Source: Ceratorhiza oryzae-sativae (taxonomy: Eukaryota > Basidiomycota > Agaricomycetes > Cantharellales > Ceratobasidiaceae). From it: a DNA stretch of 64,000 nt. The notes below the pieces were generated by a model. It was not told where the DNA came from. It made no database searches and saw nothing but the letters and a program-made list of their open reading frames with translations. The position numbers were made by a program, and so were the translations under genes. The stretch is from positions 186,001-250,000 of the forward strand of contig JARWMV010000013.1 in NCBI GenBank assembly GCA_030998015.1. Reading direction: 5' to 3'. Shown here one piece after another: positions 18,770 through 30,630 of the stretch (positions within the stretch are counted from its first letter, which is position 1; every line of letters begins with the position of its first letter).

Positions 18770-19306
18770 TCATACTCTTGGGACATGGATGATGGGTCCA
18801 TGTTGTTGGATGATACTACTCCTAATGCTCGACAGAGAGCTCTGTGACTTGGCTTCTGATTCTGATTCTGATTCTACTGAGGGTCTAGGGAATCTAGGTC
18901 TGGTGTGTCTGTCAATAATATCTGCCTCTGTTACCCCTGTCTCATTTGCTGGGTTACTGGGGCAGACTGTCTCATCTGGGTTAGTGATGGTTTGATGGGA
19001 GTCTTGTGGTTGTTCTGTGATTTCATCAATGATGTGATGAATTTTGTTTACTTGTCTAGTTATGGGGGTGATGGCCCCTGGTGTCTCTTCTTGTGGTTGC
19101 ACAGTTGGGGGTCTTGAGGGTTGCTGTATGGGGGTAGTCTGTTCTGGGTGATCCCTAGGTTGTACTAAGGGTGTCCCCTGTGTGGATATACTCCTTGTTA
19201 CCCTTCTAGGTATTTCAGACTTCTGTTCAGGCTGAGAAGTTGGTCTTGATGGTGGTTGGGACATATTGATGGTTTGTTCCTTTGGTGAAAGGATCATTGT
19301 TGCCAC
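18770..19306 (-). pseudogene. G3 gag N-terminal part
   Basis: A 178-codon frame begins MATMILSPKEQTINMSQ. It is rich in Pro, Gln, Thr and Ser (PTSQPEQKSEIPRRVTRSIS) and has an acidic Ser/Glu run (SVESESESEAKSQSS). Low-complexity N-termini of this kind are common in fungal Gypsy Gag proteins. It has the same strand as the G3 pol remnant at 14,923-17,277 and is separated from it by an L2 LTR and a MITE. Assignment to G3 rests on position and orientation. Confidence 0.5.
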
Positions 19307-19332
19307 AGATCAGTGGGAAGCTTGCTCTACAA

Positions 19333-20096
19333 TGTCACAACCTCTGAAAGTGGTTGTCAGACTTGCTTTACAAGTGGCTAATGCCTCTGATGGGTCTGGA
19401 CCATGTCTGGACAACTGCTGATGCATGGCTCATCTGGGCCTGATGCCTTGTGTGTGTCTACTGTCTCATGGCTTGACACCATATGCACTTATGTGCTTGT
19501 GGCTGATGGACATCTGTTGCTGAATAAGCAACTGTGGACAGTGGCTAAGTCACATGCTTAATGCTGGGGCTTGCAACATGGTCTTGACTCAAGACCCTTC
19601 TAGCCATTACTTAAGCTAATAAGTCAGCTAGGGACTGTTCTTTACTCTGGATGCTTTAGAGGGGAATTGACAAGATAGAGCAAGCTGGGGTAGGCCAGCT
19701 TTCTCTCCTTGCTTTTATACTATTCTAACCAAGGGAGTGACTAAGTGTACATGCAGAATGAGTAAGAAAGAATGGCAGTGATCAGTCAGCCAGTTACTAA
19801 TAATAGTATGTCCATCATGTTGAACAATTCCATGCATATATTGAGGATATATCAATATTCTACCTTTCCTTTGTCTTGTGTCCAATATTATGTGTTTTAT
19901 CCCTGTTTGTACTTTCTTTCTCTCATATACATGCCAATGTACCACCTGATTTTTCCTGTTGTATTCTATATAAACAAATGTATATGTTGCTTCAGCCTCA
20001 GCAACTTTCTCCCCACTCATCTCTAGCAGGCTCAATCCACTTTGTCTCACTGTGCTAAGTCTCAATTGGAGTGTGCTTATTCTCTGTGCTTCAACA
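19333..20096 (+). repeat. Copia-type LTR (5' LTR)
   Basis: The repeat starts TGTCACAACC and ends GCTTCAACA (TG...CA), 764 bp. It is followed directly by a Copia-style primer-binding site and a Copia-like gag. The Copia LTR fragment at 14,534-14,890 resembles it in reverse orientation. Confidence 0.6.
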
Positions 20097-20108
20097 GGTT
20101 ATGAGCCC
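20097..20108 (+). promoter_or_regulatory. Copia primer-binding site (initiator tRNA-Met half)
   Basis: GGTTATGAGCCC begins immediately after the LTR end. It is complementary to the anticodon-loop region (CAU) of initiator tRNA-Met, as known for Copia-type elements that prime with a half-tRNA. Confidence 0.65.
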
Positions 20109-20160
20109 CAGTCAATATTGAGCTCACTGGTTGCCCACCCTGTCTAATTCTCAGTTATCT

Positions 20161-21294
20161 ATGCCTGCTCAATTGCCACGTCTATCACCTCACTTGTCAC
20201 CAACTTCATTGGATTGCCAAGTACAAGATTTCCTCAATGCTACAGGCATTACAGATGAATTTGCTGACTTCACACTCAATCCAGCACCCTTCAACATTGC
20301 GCTACCACCATTGCCCTCAAACACATCCACCCTCAATACTGTTGATCATGATCTCCACAATTAGCTTTACACCCTACAGCTTGGCACTACCAAATACCAG
20401 TTTACCCTTGATCAACTCAGCCTATACAAACATCTACTAGGGGCGCATACACACACAAGCCTTGAAAGTCTACCACTTGACAACTGCCTATATCTATTGT
20501 CATTTGCCCAGATTGGCCTACCATCGCCCACTGAACCCATCACCCCTGTGCTACCGATCACGCCTGCACCTTCATCTACTGTCACCGCTGCTACTGCTCT
20601 GCCTGCTACTGCAGCGTCATCATCCAAAGCCATGCCCAACACCCCTGTGTTAGTCATCGCTGACAAAAACTATGTGATTGCCAAGCTCCAAGGCCAGGAC
20701 GACTACCAAGTCTGGTGCATACAGATGCAAGACATGTTTCAAGAGGTTGACATCTGGGATATTGTCAAAAGCTCTACTCCTTGACCTAGTGATCTGAACA
20801 ACCAACCTTCTTGGGATAAAAAGAACACCACCACACTAGGTGCTTTATGTTGCCATGTTGACACTGGCCCTATGATCCACATCACCTGCAAAACCTCTGT
20901 TGCCAATGCCTGGGCCCTCCTTAGGAACCAGTACCAATCCTTAGGCATTGCCACTATGACTATGCTGTGAAATCACTTCACTTTGCTATACATGAACAAA
21001 GGGGACAACTTAGAGGTGCATATAAAAGAGTTGCACAAGATATTCAACAATCTCAACATTGTGCTCCTTGCCAAATCCTCTGACCAACTCAAAGAAATCA
21101 AATTTATTCAGCAACTCTGAGCCTTGCTGCCTGAATTCTGGCAAGTACTTGGCTCTGTCATCCCTCAGTGCCCTGAATCTGGCGATACCAATGGCTCCAA
21201 GTTATCTATTGACATACAATCCTTCCTACTCACCAAATATCATTGCCAAAAGTCTGTCACCACTGAAAAATGCTTTTTTGTGTGTAATTGCCAA
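20161..21294 (+). pseudogene. Ty1/Copia gag, degraded and truncated
   Basis: The ATG at 20,161 starts a Pro/Leu-rich N-terminus. After a stop and a frame change comes a Copia Gag (UBN2-like) core: KLQGQDDYQVWCIQMQDMF, TTLGALCCHVDTGPMIHI, VANAWALLRNQYQSLG and GDNLEVHIKELHKIFNNL. Stops occur at 20,362, 20,782, 20,968 and 21,118. The frame is cut at 21,295 by an L2 LTR. No pol remains in the window. Confidence 0.7.
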
Positions 21295-22596
21295 TGTTAT
21301 GGGTCAGGGTACACTAGAATATCTAGAGCTTCAGAAAATGTAGATATGTTAGTATACAGTAATTGTACTCAATACTTCTTAGACTAGAGTAAGAAGGCTC
21401 AAAGTAGTTGCAATGCAATCAAGTAACACTCAAGGTAGTCTTAATCTTTCACAGTGTAAACTGACTAATTTATAGGTATAAAGAGCAAGACTACTATGGT
21501 CAGGTTCCCTTGGATATCTTAAATGTAGTTCAGCCCTAGTTGCTTGGATAACTGATACTAATCTTAATACTAAACTTAAGCAATAGCTTATAGGATAGAT
21601 GGTGGGCTGCCTAATGCATGTACTTCCTCAGCTACAGGTACTTAGATTTCCTCTAATAGCTGGTACTTAATGTCATGCTCAATCAGGCAATATTGTATCC
21701 TTATATATCTCTGTATATAAGATACAATGAATCAGACAGTATATAACTAATATGGTACTTTATTCCTCAGTACTAGTTATATAAGAAATCACACACAGAC
21801 AAGAGAAAAATAGAAAGAGAAAAGAAACCAATAACCAGTCTGGGTTGAGTAGAGGAGGTGGTCTGGAAGGGCCTCAGAGGAGGTCCTTTTATACCCTGAG
21901 GAGGGCATTCCAGAGCCAAATAGATGCATGCATGCCAGTGCGATCATCAAAAGAGGGTACTGCTATACTTGGGGTACACCCTAGCCCAGTATAGGATATG
22001 AGAGTAAAGACAGGGTGTGGATCAAAGGCATTGATGCATCTGAGACCTGCTATTGGCTTGCAGATCATATTATCATAGTATATACATGTAATGAACAGAG
22101 GCTACATCTCAGTGAGTCATAAAGTGAGTCAGGGAAGCTTCTGGATCAATTTGGAAGGCTCTCCTGACTCACTGGAGTCATTAGATCTTGATTGATGGTC
22201 CAGTAAGATTCTATTGATCTTAGGGCCATTCCAGTGTGAGGATCTGGTGGATCGCAACAATCTTCAGGCAGCAGATACCACCAAGGATTAGCTATCGATA
22301 CAGCATAAGATCGCTTTGATAGCATAAGCGGTTGCCAAGATATGAGCAGTGTGATGTTGTAATCAATATCTCCTGATAAGAGGGAATATTGCAAGCTCCA
22401 TATCTCTCTGAGTTCTTAAGATAAAATCACAATATAATATCTGTTGGAAAGAGGAGATTTTGCAATATTTAATTGAACACACATAGTACAAATTCAGACA
22501 CATACAAATTCATTTAATTTCAAGAAAATTACAGAGGCATTGCTTGAGGTTGGCAGAGCAGGCTAATATAATAGAAAATGTTAGTAATCCATAACA
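21295..22596 (-). repeat. G2-type LTR (L2 family), solo, truncating Copia gag
   Basis: Plus-strand TGTTATGGGTCAGGG ... TTAGTAATCCATAACA is the reverse of the LTR at 13,164 (1,302 bp). Flanks GCCAA and GGTAC do not match, so the original target duplication has been lost. 22,597-22,870 to the right holds no gene and is not assigned to an element. Confidence 0.85.
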
Positions 22597-22870
22597 GGTA
22601 CAATTGGGGACATTCATGGATGAAATGCTATTGGGAAAAGCAATGTATAGCCAAAGCTTACAAGTGTTTCTTGGCTTCTAGTTTGTGAATTGGTCAAACT
22701 GAAGGCACAGCACACCTGAGGCAAGAGTTCTTGTACAGGTAGTGGCAAGTGGTGGGTCACATGGATTATTAATCATGAGTTTAGACCATTACTGTGTTTA
22801 AGGCATGCATTGATCACAGCTGAAGATTAAGCTGAATGTCTGTGATATCTAGAAGTGTATTTCATATACT

Positions 22871-23539
22871 TGTTGTGACCCTCTGGATGCTTCCTTGTGA
22901 AGCACTTAAGCAGTGGCTGTGTTAACAATTTGGTGCTATGTGGTATGTATTGAGTGTTCTAGTTACAGTGTTTGCTATGGTCTATGGTGGTTGACAAGAT
23001 AAAGCAAGCTGAGGTGTCCAGTCTTGCTTTGTCCTTCTTATCTACGCCTGTGGCTGCAGTGGCTGTGTATGTATTATCTAAGCACAATCCACAGTAGGTG
23101 CAAGTTATATACAGTACTATGGTTTAGGTAATTGTTTATCTTAAGTTTGTGCAGCTCCAAATCTTATAGAGCCGCACAAGGTCTGAGGGGTAAGCACTGA
23201 GATCACATGATCCTGCTGTAAGTGCCAAGATCACATGACAACTTGCTCCTCACTCCAAGTAACAATGGAGAGAAATGCTGGAGCGAGTTCAGGGTAACCA
23301 CTGTAAGCACTGAGGTCACATGATCCTATTGTAAGTGCCAAGATCATGTGACAACTTGCTCCTCGCTCCAAGTAACAATGGAGAGAAATGCTGGAGCGAG
23401 TTCAGAGTAACCACCATAAGCGCTGGTTAAGCGCCAAGGTCACGTGACCTTGTTTATGGCTCATTCTGCTTAGGAAAAATGCCATAAATCTGTAAAGATA
23501 TTCAGTTACTCTGTTATGTCTGTTTGACAGGTCATAACA
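22871..23539 (-). repeat. G1 LTR (3' LTR of G1 copy 2)
   Basis: Plus-strand TGTTGTGACC ... GGTCATAACA (669 bp), with two U3 repeat units. CpG sites are largely replaced by TpG/CpA relative to the LTR at 8,932 (CTCGCTCC has become CTCACTCC). The polypurine tract of copy 2 (minus strand AAAAGGGGGG, 23,544-23,553) adjoins it. Confidence 0.9.
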
Positions 23540-23604
23540 TTATCCCCCCTTTTGGACATGTCTTGGGGGACCTTGAGACATGGTTTAGATCCTTATGCAA
23601 AAGG

Positions 23605-23730
23605 AATCTCATGCACTGAGGAGGTTAAGGGCACTGGACTTGAACCAATGACCTTTTGGATGATTCAGTATCATTCGATGAGGTCAGGCTGAGTCAGGCT
23701 AGACCCCTTAACCTCTTCATTACATGAGAT
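23605..23730 (-). other. tRNA-like hairpin in the G1 3' region (copy 2)
   Basis: Counterpart of 3,814-3,941, with the same nested arms and a T-arm-like GGTTCAAGTCC (one CpG lost from the B-box). The central stem ATGAT/ATCAT is better preserved here than in copy 1. Confidence 0.45.
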
Positions 23731-23849
23731 TGTTTTTTCTTTTCTTTGTTGTGGAGGTTATTCAGGGGTGAGGAGTTGTCTGCTTCTTCTCAGAATGTCC
23801 CAACTGTTTGGATGGGCATAGCAGAAGTTGTACAATAAAGTAAATTATT

Positions 23850-25034
23850 CTAAGGGAATACAAAGAATGGATTTCCTCCTGCGTACACCCATTCTACATT
23901 TCTTGATACCCATAAGTCCCCTTCTTCCCCCTCTATGTCCGACCAACACTTCATGATTGCCGACCAGCTATTTCCCAGAATAACTGTTGGTCATACCTTC
24001 ATCGATTTCACATGCGCATACCTGCCTGTGAAGTCTGCCTTGTACTGGCTCAAGGCCTTAAGCGAGTACTTCCTGTTTAACTGGACCATGTCGTCCAGGA
24101 TCCAAATGTCAGTGTCTTCCAACAAGTTGCCCACATTCCACACATTGCACATCTGGCTGTGGCAGCCCTTGGATCGTGCATATGCCGTTTTCCCTGTTCC
24201 AGTTTCTCCTTCTATCACCAGGATGCAATGGCGCACCCCTCTTCCCCTCTTCTTGACCTCCTCGGCAAACCATCTGTCTGCTCAGTCGATGTGCTCCCAG
24301 TCTTCTGGGACCTCTAACTCCACAGGGATTGCAGCCATGCAACCCTGGTCTTCCTTGTATGTGTACTCAGCATATGCTTGTACCAAGTTCCACATCGTCA
24401 CCATCTGGAGGGGGTGGAGGTGCTTGAACACCTGGTAGTACTCCTGTTTCATCGCTGAGGCGACAATCTCCATCCCATCCTCCAAGTCTGCCTCCATCCT
24501 TGACCTTTTTCTGCCCTTTCCCTTCACCAAGATCTCCTCCAACCTTTCCAAGGTCAGGTCCCCTGCCATCAAGTCCTCTATCTCCTCACCATTAGCTCCA
24601 ACATCCTTCCAGAGATAGTTGAAGGTGTCCCTTGCTGGGTTGCCTCCTGGCCTGTCCTTGAGGTCTTTGGGCCATATGTTGGGGTGTTGCCCTTCAAAGT
24701 CCCAGAACCCTGTGTTCTGGGTGTTCCACCCACCCTTCTGTTCCTGGCTGATGGAGAGGGTGTGGATGTGCAGGGGCCGGGTCGAGTTGTAGTTTGGCTC
24801 CTCCAGGTTGTGCCATTCAACCATGGCTAAAGTTGCCCAGTGATTGGGCCAGTGGCAGCAGAACGCCTTGTATTGGGTGGTGAGCCCACTTGAGGGCTGA
24901 TCACATAGCTTCGACCAGATCAGCAGCACCACCCTGTGCTTGATTCATTTGGCTGGGGTGTTCCCATGTTCGAGCCATCTTTGCTTAGCATTGTTGGTGT
25001 TTTTAGAGGTAGATGCATCTTGTGGGGAGGGCAT
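23850..25034 (-). pseudogene. rep: CRESS-DNA virus-like Rep, G1 copy 2
   Basis: Minus-strand homologue of the Rep at 2,368-3,697. Here the N-terminal exon-like segment (ATG at 25,034) is in frame with the endonuclease block, because the 145 bp segment of copy 1 is absent; a TGA lies between them near 24,947. Motifs seen are VLLIWSK, LHIHTLS, YLWKD, then GETGTGKT, IWILDD and ILGN. The TGA between endonuclease and helicase is at the same codon as in copy 1, and another TGA (23,988-23,990) precedes motif C. Most differences from copy 1 are C-to-T or G-to-A at CpG sites. It cannot encode a full protein as it stands. Confidence 0.8.
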
Positions 25035-25370
25035 GAGATGATAGCCCCTTTTACCCCCAAAGGCATCCCCTAGATATACCCTCTCTGGTTGTTGTGGTCA
25101 TGTGGTTTCCTGATGTAGGCTTGTGCTGGTTATGACGCATCTCCGAGGGGTGCCCTTCCTATGTTCCCCCGTGTCAGCCTTATTCCTCACTACACTCAGG
25201 GCCTCTGCTCCTCCACTTCAGTCAGTGCCCCCTCTCCAACCCCTCTGGTAGTTAGGGGATAGTGTATATTCACATGACTAGGCTAGGTCATGTGATTCCC
25301 ATGCTTTGTTGTTTGTTTTCTGGCAGATGGTCACATGTCTGTTGGTGTCACCTGACCAGACTTTGTTTTG

Positions 25371-25986
25371 ATGTTTGTGCAAGTTATTGTGTTGCACTGT
25401 GATTTTTTAATGTTTGTGGTTTTGTTGTTTCCCTTCCTCATCCCCTCTTTACTATGTGCATCATTTCCCTTAACTACAATCCCCTTGACTGCACCTGCTG
25501 GTCTATCCCTGAGGGGGAGTACTGTGCCTACTGTGATGCCATGTGTGATGCCTCCCTTGAAGACTTCTATGGAGGTGTTGGGGATTGGTTCTTCTGTGGG
25601 GTGCCAGGTACATGTGCCTGTTCTTTGTCAGTCTCACATTGCTTACTTGCTCTGTAGAAGAGTGCATACTCCTCAATGGTTGGGCCCATGAGGCCACCCT
25701 TGAGTGTGTCTGGGCGCTTGTTGATCAGGACTACATGTCCTTTGAGGAGTGGTCTCACCAGGCTGCTCTTGCCGAATTCTTCAAGGAGGGCTCTGCCCCC
25801 TTGTTTGATGAGGCTTTGCCCTTTGCAGTGTCTGGTTCTGGGTGTTTCCAGAACTACATGGCTGACTTCCCAGGGGGGGAGGCCCCTTGGCTGTGGCCCA
25901 CTACCCAGGCAGTTGTTCAGACCAATAAGAAGGATAAAAAGGGCAAGAAGCCCTATACCTGGCCCCTCAAGGGCAAACGTAAATAG
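25371..25986 (+). pseudogene. G1 copy 2 ORF B, antisense cysteine-rich protein
   Basis: Opposite in direction to the element. The core runs from the ATG at 25,454 (MCIISLNYNPLDCTCW) to 25,607, then from 25,658 to the stop at 25,986. The GT-AG intron 25,608-25,657 is 50 nt and matches copy 1 in position and length. The cysteine cluster (EYCAYCDAMCD, FFCGVPEEC) and the helical part (AHEATLECVWALVDQ, SAPLFDEALPF) are kept, followed by a basic tail (KKDKKGKKPYTW). A one-base change near 25,445 separates the core from the upstream hydrophobic leader (ATG at 25,371). From 25,454 it could still encode 160 residues. Family unknown. Confidence 0.5.
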
Positions 25987-26065
25987 AGAGTAAAATGTAT
26001 TAGGTTTGATATGTAAAAATAAAACTCTTATACATTTGAGAAAAAATCCATGGGAGGCAAAGTGG

Positions 26066-26995
26066 TCATATGGGGGCTGGTTCCAACAGTGGCACCTCCT
26101 CCAGAGCTTCGACAAGTGCATTTTCCCACTGGTCCCAGTCCTGTTTGGCTTCCTCCACAGCTGGGTCCAGGGTGGGTTCCTTTATCACTGGCTTTGCTTC
26201 TTCCTCAGCCACAACCAGTGATTCTAGGCTTGACATAAGGCTTGTCATATCTGTGTTGTAATTAGTGTTTTTGTTTGGGTGCACCTTCACCCAATTTTGG
26301 AAGTCGCTCATGTTTGCCTACTTTGTCCTGATAGCAGTAAACATCTCATCAGTGGTAGTTGCTTCAAGCAGTCCCACATACAGTGTGGCTGGTGTCAACT
26401 TCCACTCTTCCAACAATGCCTTGGCCCAGCGCTCCACCTCCCAGTCTCCCCCGTCTGCCATTTGGCCTGCAGCCCTCCTCTGTTGTCTCACTACCTTGGC
26501 CACCACGTCAACTGTTGGTCCCACGATATCATCAATGATGTACATTGGTGTTCTTAGCAAGGTGTTTCTTGTTGTTGGCTTCCAGCTTCCATGCCATATC
26601 AGGACCCCTAACCTGGGATCCAGGTACTTGTCATCATTGATCCAGTTCCTTTCATCCCTTAACTTCTTTGGGATGTACACTAGGTTAGCCCCTGGCAACA
26701 GTTGCTTGGCATACCTCTGGGCATCTTCCATGCTGGAGCAGTACATCCCTAGTTTAGGACAATTTTCCCTGCCAGGGTAGGGTGCTGGCTGCCTAGTGGT
26801 GGGTGGCTGCCAAAGTGGGGCCACCTGATTTTCAACAAGTGGTATGCAATGGTTGGGATGTGCAACTGGGTGAGTGATGAAAGGCATGTTTTGGGGTTTT
26901 GCAGGTGTATTGTGGTGCAAGTGAGGTGGTAGAGCAGGCTCTGGCCTTTCTTGGGTATCCTGGATGGCTCTTTTTAAAGCTTTCCAGGTCCTCAT
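26066..26995 (-). pseudogene. G1 copy 2 ORF A, unrecognised post-pol protein
   Basis: Same protein as copy 1 ORF A but in a single frame broken only by a TAG near 26,315 (copy 1 has CAG). It starts MRTWKALKRAIQDTQ at an ATG that overlaps the pol stop as ATGA. It passes through the Pro-rich region and the conserved middle (VYIPKKLRDERNW, VGLLEATTTDEMF) and ends EEVPLLEPAPI. In copy 1 the ATGA reads ACGA, so the overlap may have arisen from loss of a CpG rather than being an ancestral coupling signal. Confidence 0.55.
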
Positions 26996-29900
26996 TTGGT
27001 TCTCTTTGGCCTGCCTTTTGAGTCACCTGAGTGCTGACTTGTCTTGACTGGCATTGGTGCATCTGGTAAGCGCCTTTGCAAGTCATTTAGAACCTCTTTC
27101 ATGTCAGCAAACTTGCTGGCATGTTCCATTGTGTCTTCTATTGGGTTGTAGCCCTTCCATCTGATTTGGTAAAACAGCTTGCCATTCTGCCATTCATAAT
27201 TTGCAATGTGGTCCACCTCATATTCGTCCTCTCCTTTTTCCATTATGATTGGTGGTGGCTTGGCCTGCCTTCTTTGGAAGTCTTCATCTTCTGTGAATGG
27301 TGAGAGGAGATTTACATGGAATACATTGTGTACATGTATGGTTTTAGGTAGGTCCAGGCGATATGCATTGGATGAGATCTTTTCTGTGATTTCAAAAGGC
27401 CCCCCTTTTCGGTTGTCCAGTTTCTTGGAGGGTCTCTTGGACGAGAGGTTTGTTAGCAGCAGCCAAACCTTGTCTCCTACCTTGAATTCCCTCCCTTTCT
27501 TTTCCATTTGTTGGTGTAATTCCATTGAGGCTCTTGCCTCATCCCATACTTTTTCCATTTGATTATGCATGTTGTCTGCAGTGGGTGCCTTGGACAGTTC
27601 TTCTCCCTCTTGGACAACCCATCTTGGGTTTTTTCCATATACTGTTTCAAATGGGGTTTGTCCTGTTGTAGCATTTACGTGGTTGTTATGACAGAATTTG
27701 GCAATGGGTAACCATTTTACCCAATGATCTTGTCTATAATTGCAGAAGGTTCTTAAGAACCCTTCTACCCATTGATTTGTTCTTTCTGACAGTCCATCTG
27801 TTTCTGGATGGAAGGTGGTAGAGAATCTGGGTTTTGTCCCAATTCCCTTGTATAGGGCCTTTAGGAATTGGCTGTTAAAGGTTGGCCCTCAGTCTGAGAC
27901 AGTGATTTCTGGGGTCCTGTGATGTCTCCATACCTCCCTTATGAATATTTCTGCCAGTTCTTCTGCATTGGTGCTCTCCAGACATGGTATGTAATGGGCC
28001 TGCTGGGAGAAGCGATCTACAACTGTCAAGATGCTGTCATACCCCTTTGAGACAGGTAATTTGACAATGAAATCATATGCAACATCTGCCCATGGTTTCC
28101 ATGGGATTGGTAAGGGCTTCAGGGGAGCGCCTTGTTTGTGTCCTTTGCTTCTTTGACACGTTTCACAAGATTCCATGTATTGGTTTACTTGGGCCTTCAT
28201 TCCTGGCCAGTAGTAATCCCTTGATAGTAATTCTACTGTTCAGGCTTGTCCCTGATGACCCGCCACAGGGGCATCATGGCACTCCTCAAGGAGGCTCAAC
28301 CTCAAGTCCTTGTCATCTGGGATGTAGAGCCTATCATCATACCTTAATAGGCCCTCCTTCATTTTGTACTGTCTAAATTCCTTCTGTACTGAGGGCAGTA
28401 GTTGTTCTTTATTTGCCATGCTCAGCCTTAAGGATCTGCTAGATTCATCTTCTTCCTGAGCTTCTTTAAGCTCCTCCCAAAAATTCCCCTGTACCTCTGC
28501 CTTGAAACCTTTGAACCTTTCTTCTGGAATCATGATCTGTGGTTCCATAGGGGCGTCCCATGGTTGCTCCTTCTGGACAGGGCATCTGGCTTCTGTGAGA
28601 GTTTCCCTGGTCTATACACAATCTGAAAATTGAAGGGTGCCAGAGTGAGATACCATCTGGCATGCCTTCTATTCCACATCTGGGCATTTTGCCAGTACTG
28701 GATGTTCCTATGGTCAGTGTATATCACAATAGGTTCTTCTGTCCCTTCTAGGTATAACTTCCGGTGCTCTAAGGACCTAACAATTGCAAGCAACTCCTTG
28801 TCATAGGTGTCATAATTTTTCTCTGGTGGGGTGAAGCTCTTCAATAGGAAGGCAATTGGATGCAATTGGTTGTCATCACCCTTTTGGCTTAGTACTGCCC
28901 CCATGGCCACTCCTGAGGTGTCTGTTTCCAGTATGTATGGCTTGTTTGGGTTTGGGTGGATTAAGACCAGTTCTCTTGCTACTGCTTCTTTAATAGCTTC
29001 AAATGCTTCTTGTTGTTTTCTTTCCCACAGGAATTTGACATCTTTTTGCATGAGATCTGTGAGGGGTTTGGCTAAGGTGCTAAACTTCTCTATCCACCTT
29101 CTATAGAACCCCATGAAGCCTAGGAATGCTTGGACTTCTTTTACTGTGTTAGGTTCTGGCCATTCTAGTACTGCCTTTACCTTTTCCTTTTCCATCAATA
29201 TCCCTTCTGGGGATATGACAATTCTGATGAAGCTTACCTCCTTCACAAAGAACTGACACTTTTATGGTTTGAGGAAGAGGTGGTTTTCCCTCATTCTTCT
29301 TAACACTTCCCTGACATGTTGTATGTGTTCTTCCCTGTTTCTGGAAAACACTAGTACATTGTCCATGTAGATTACCACATAATCATCTATTATGTCATGG
29401 AACTTTTCCATCATGAACCTTTTAAAGGTTCTTGGTCCTTCTTTTACTCTGAATGGCATGACCGAGCATTCAAACTGGCCTTCTCCTGTCCTGAAAGCTG
29501 TTTTCCATTCATCTCCCTCTTTTACCCTGATATTGTTGAACCCCCATCAAACATCCATTTTTGAATAGATGGTTGTGTCCTTCAGTCTCTCAATCAATTC
29601 TATTTGAATTGGAAGTGGAAACCTGTCTGGCTTGGTGATGTCATTCATCTTACGGTAGTTGACTACCAACCTAAGCCCTCCATCTGCTTTGTTCACATAG
29701 AAACAGGGTGCAGCTACAACTGACTGGCTGGGCCTTATTTTCCCATTTCTTAGTTCCTCCTCTAGGTACTCCCTGAGCGCCTTTGTTTCTGCTGGCAACA
29801 TACTGTATCTCTTTGCAGGCTTTGGCAGCTCCACTCCCTCGATCAGGTCCATTTTGAAGTCCAGGTTTCCTTGGTGGGGTGGAAGTTCTTGGAAACCTTC

Positions 29901-30254
29901 TTCCCCAAACAGGTCTTTGAAGTCCCTAAATTCTTCTGGGATTTGTAGGCTTTCACTTGCTGCCCTTGCCTTGATTTTGTCTGGGTATGAGATGGTAAGG
30001 TCTTTCCAATCTATGATAGGTTCTGCTTCTTCAAGCCATTCTTTCCCTAGGACTATGTCTATGTCACCTAGGGTCATCACATAAAGGGAGCATTTCAGTG
30101 TCTTCCCTTCCACTTCAATATTTAGTTCTGCCCTTTCTTCTATGGCATCCTTGATTTCATTTCCATCAATGGCCACAATTGATTTCTTGTGTTTGAGGGG
30201 AGTGGTTGGAATCCCCTTTTCCCTTGAATAGGCCTTATCAATGAAGTTGGTTGA
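26992..30254 (-). pseudogene. G1 copy 2 pol: protease-RT-RNase H-integrase-chromodomain
   Basis: In order on the minus strand: end of the protease (NFIDKAYSREKG, LGKEWLEEAEPIIDW), RT (LVVNYRKMNDITKPDRF, VVIYMDNVLVFSRN, where the usual YMDD has become YMDN), RNase H (YILETDTSGVAMGAVLSQ, IYTDHRNIQYW, YRPGKLSQKPDALSRR) and integrase. The integrase has zinc-binding SCETCQRSKGH, catalytic DFIVKLPVSKG, ITVSD and FHPETDGLSER. Last come the GPFEITEKISSNAY segment and the chromodomain, FYQIRWKGYNP. Stops break the RT and the integrase. Upstream, G4 is inserted at the protease active-site region; gag continues beyond it at 37,256. Confidence 0.9.
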
Positions 30255-30630
30255 TGTCAACAACAACAAGTCAGGCAACAAGAAAAATAGTAAGAAAAAG
30301 AAAGAACTTGTATTTGATGAGAGGTCAAGTTCTTGAGGAGTCCTCTGCAAACTTGACCTGGTTTATATACATAGTACAAGCCACATCATAACAAACAAGT
30401 CCATACAGTGAGTCATGAGTGATAAGAGATAGAAGCAGTAGAAGTGACTGCGGAACTGTGGAATTTCATATCAGAGTTGAAATACATCTTGGTTATTGGC
30501 CCGGAACATCCCCTGAATCACATGACACAGATATACCATAAAAGGCAAGTATGTTTTGAAGATGATCCCATAAAATGTAATAAATTGAGGAAATATTATA
30601 GAGTGGATATATACATGTCAGTTCATGACA
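30255..30630 (-). repeat. G4 LTR (3' LTR)
   Basis: 376 bp, the same length as the partner at 36,880-37,255. On the element strand it starts TGTCATGAACTGACATG and ends TGTTGACA. TTGA at 30,251-30,254 is the target duplication shared with 37,256-37,259. Confidence 0.92.
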
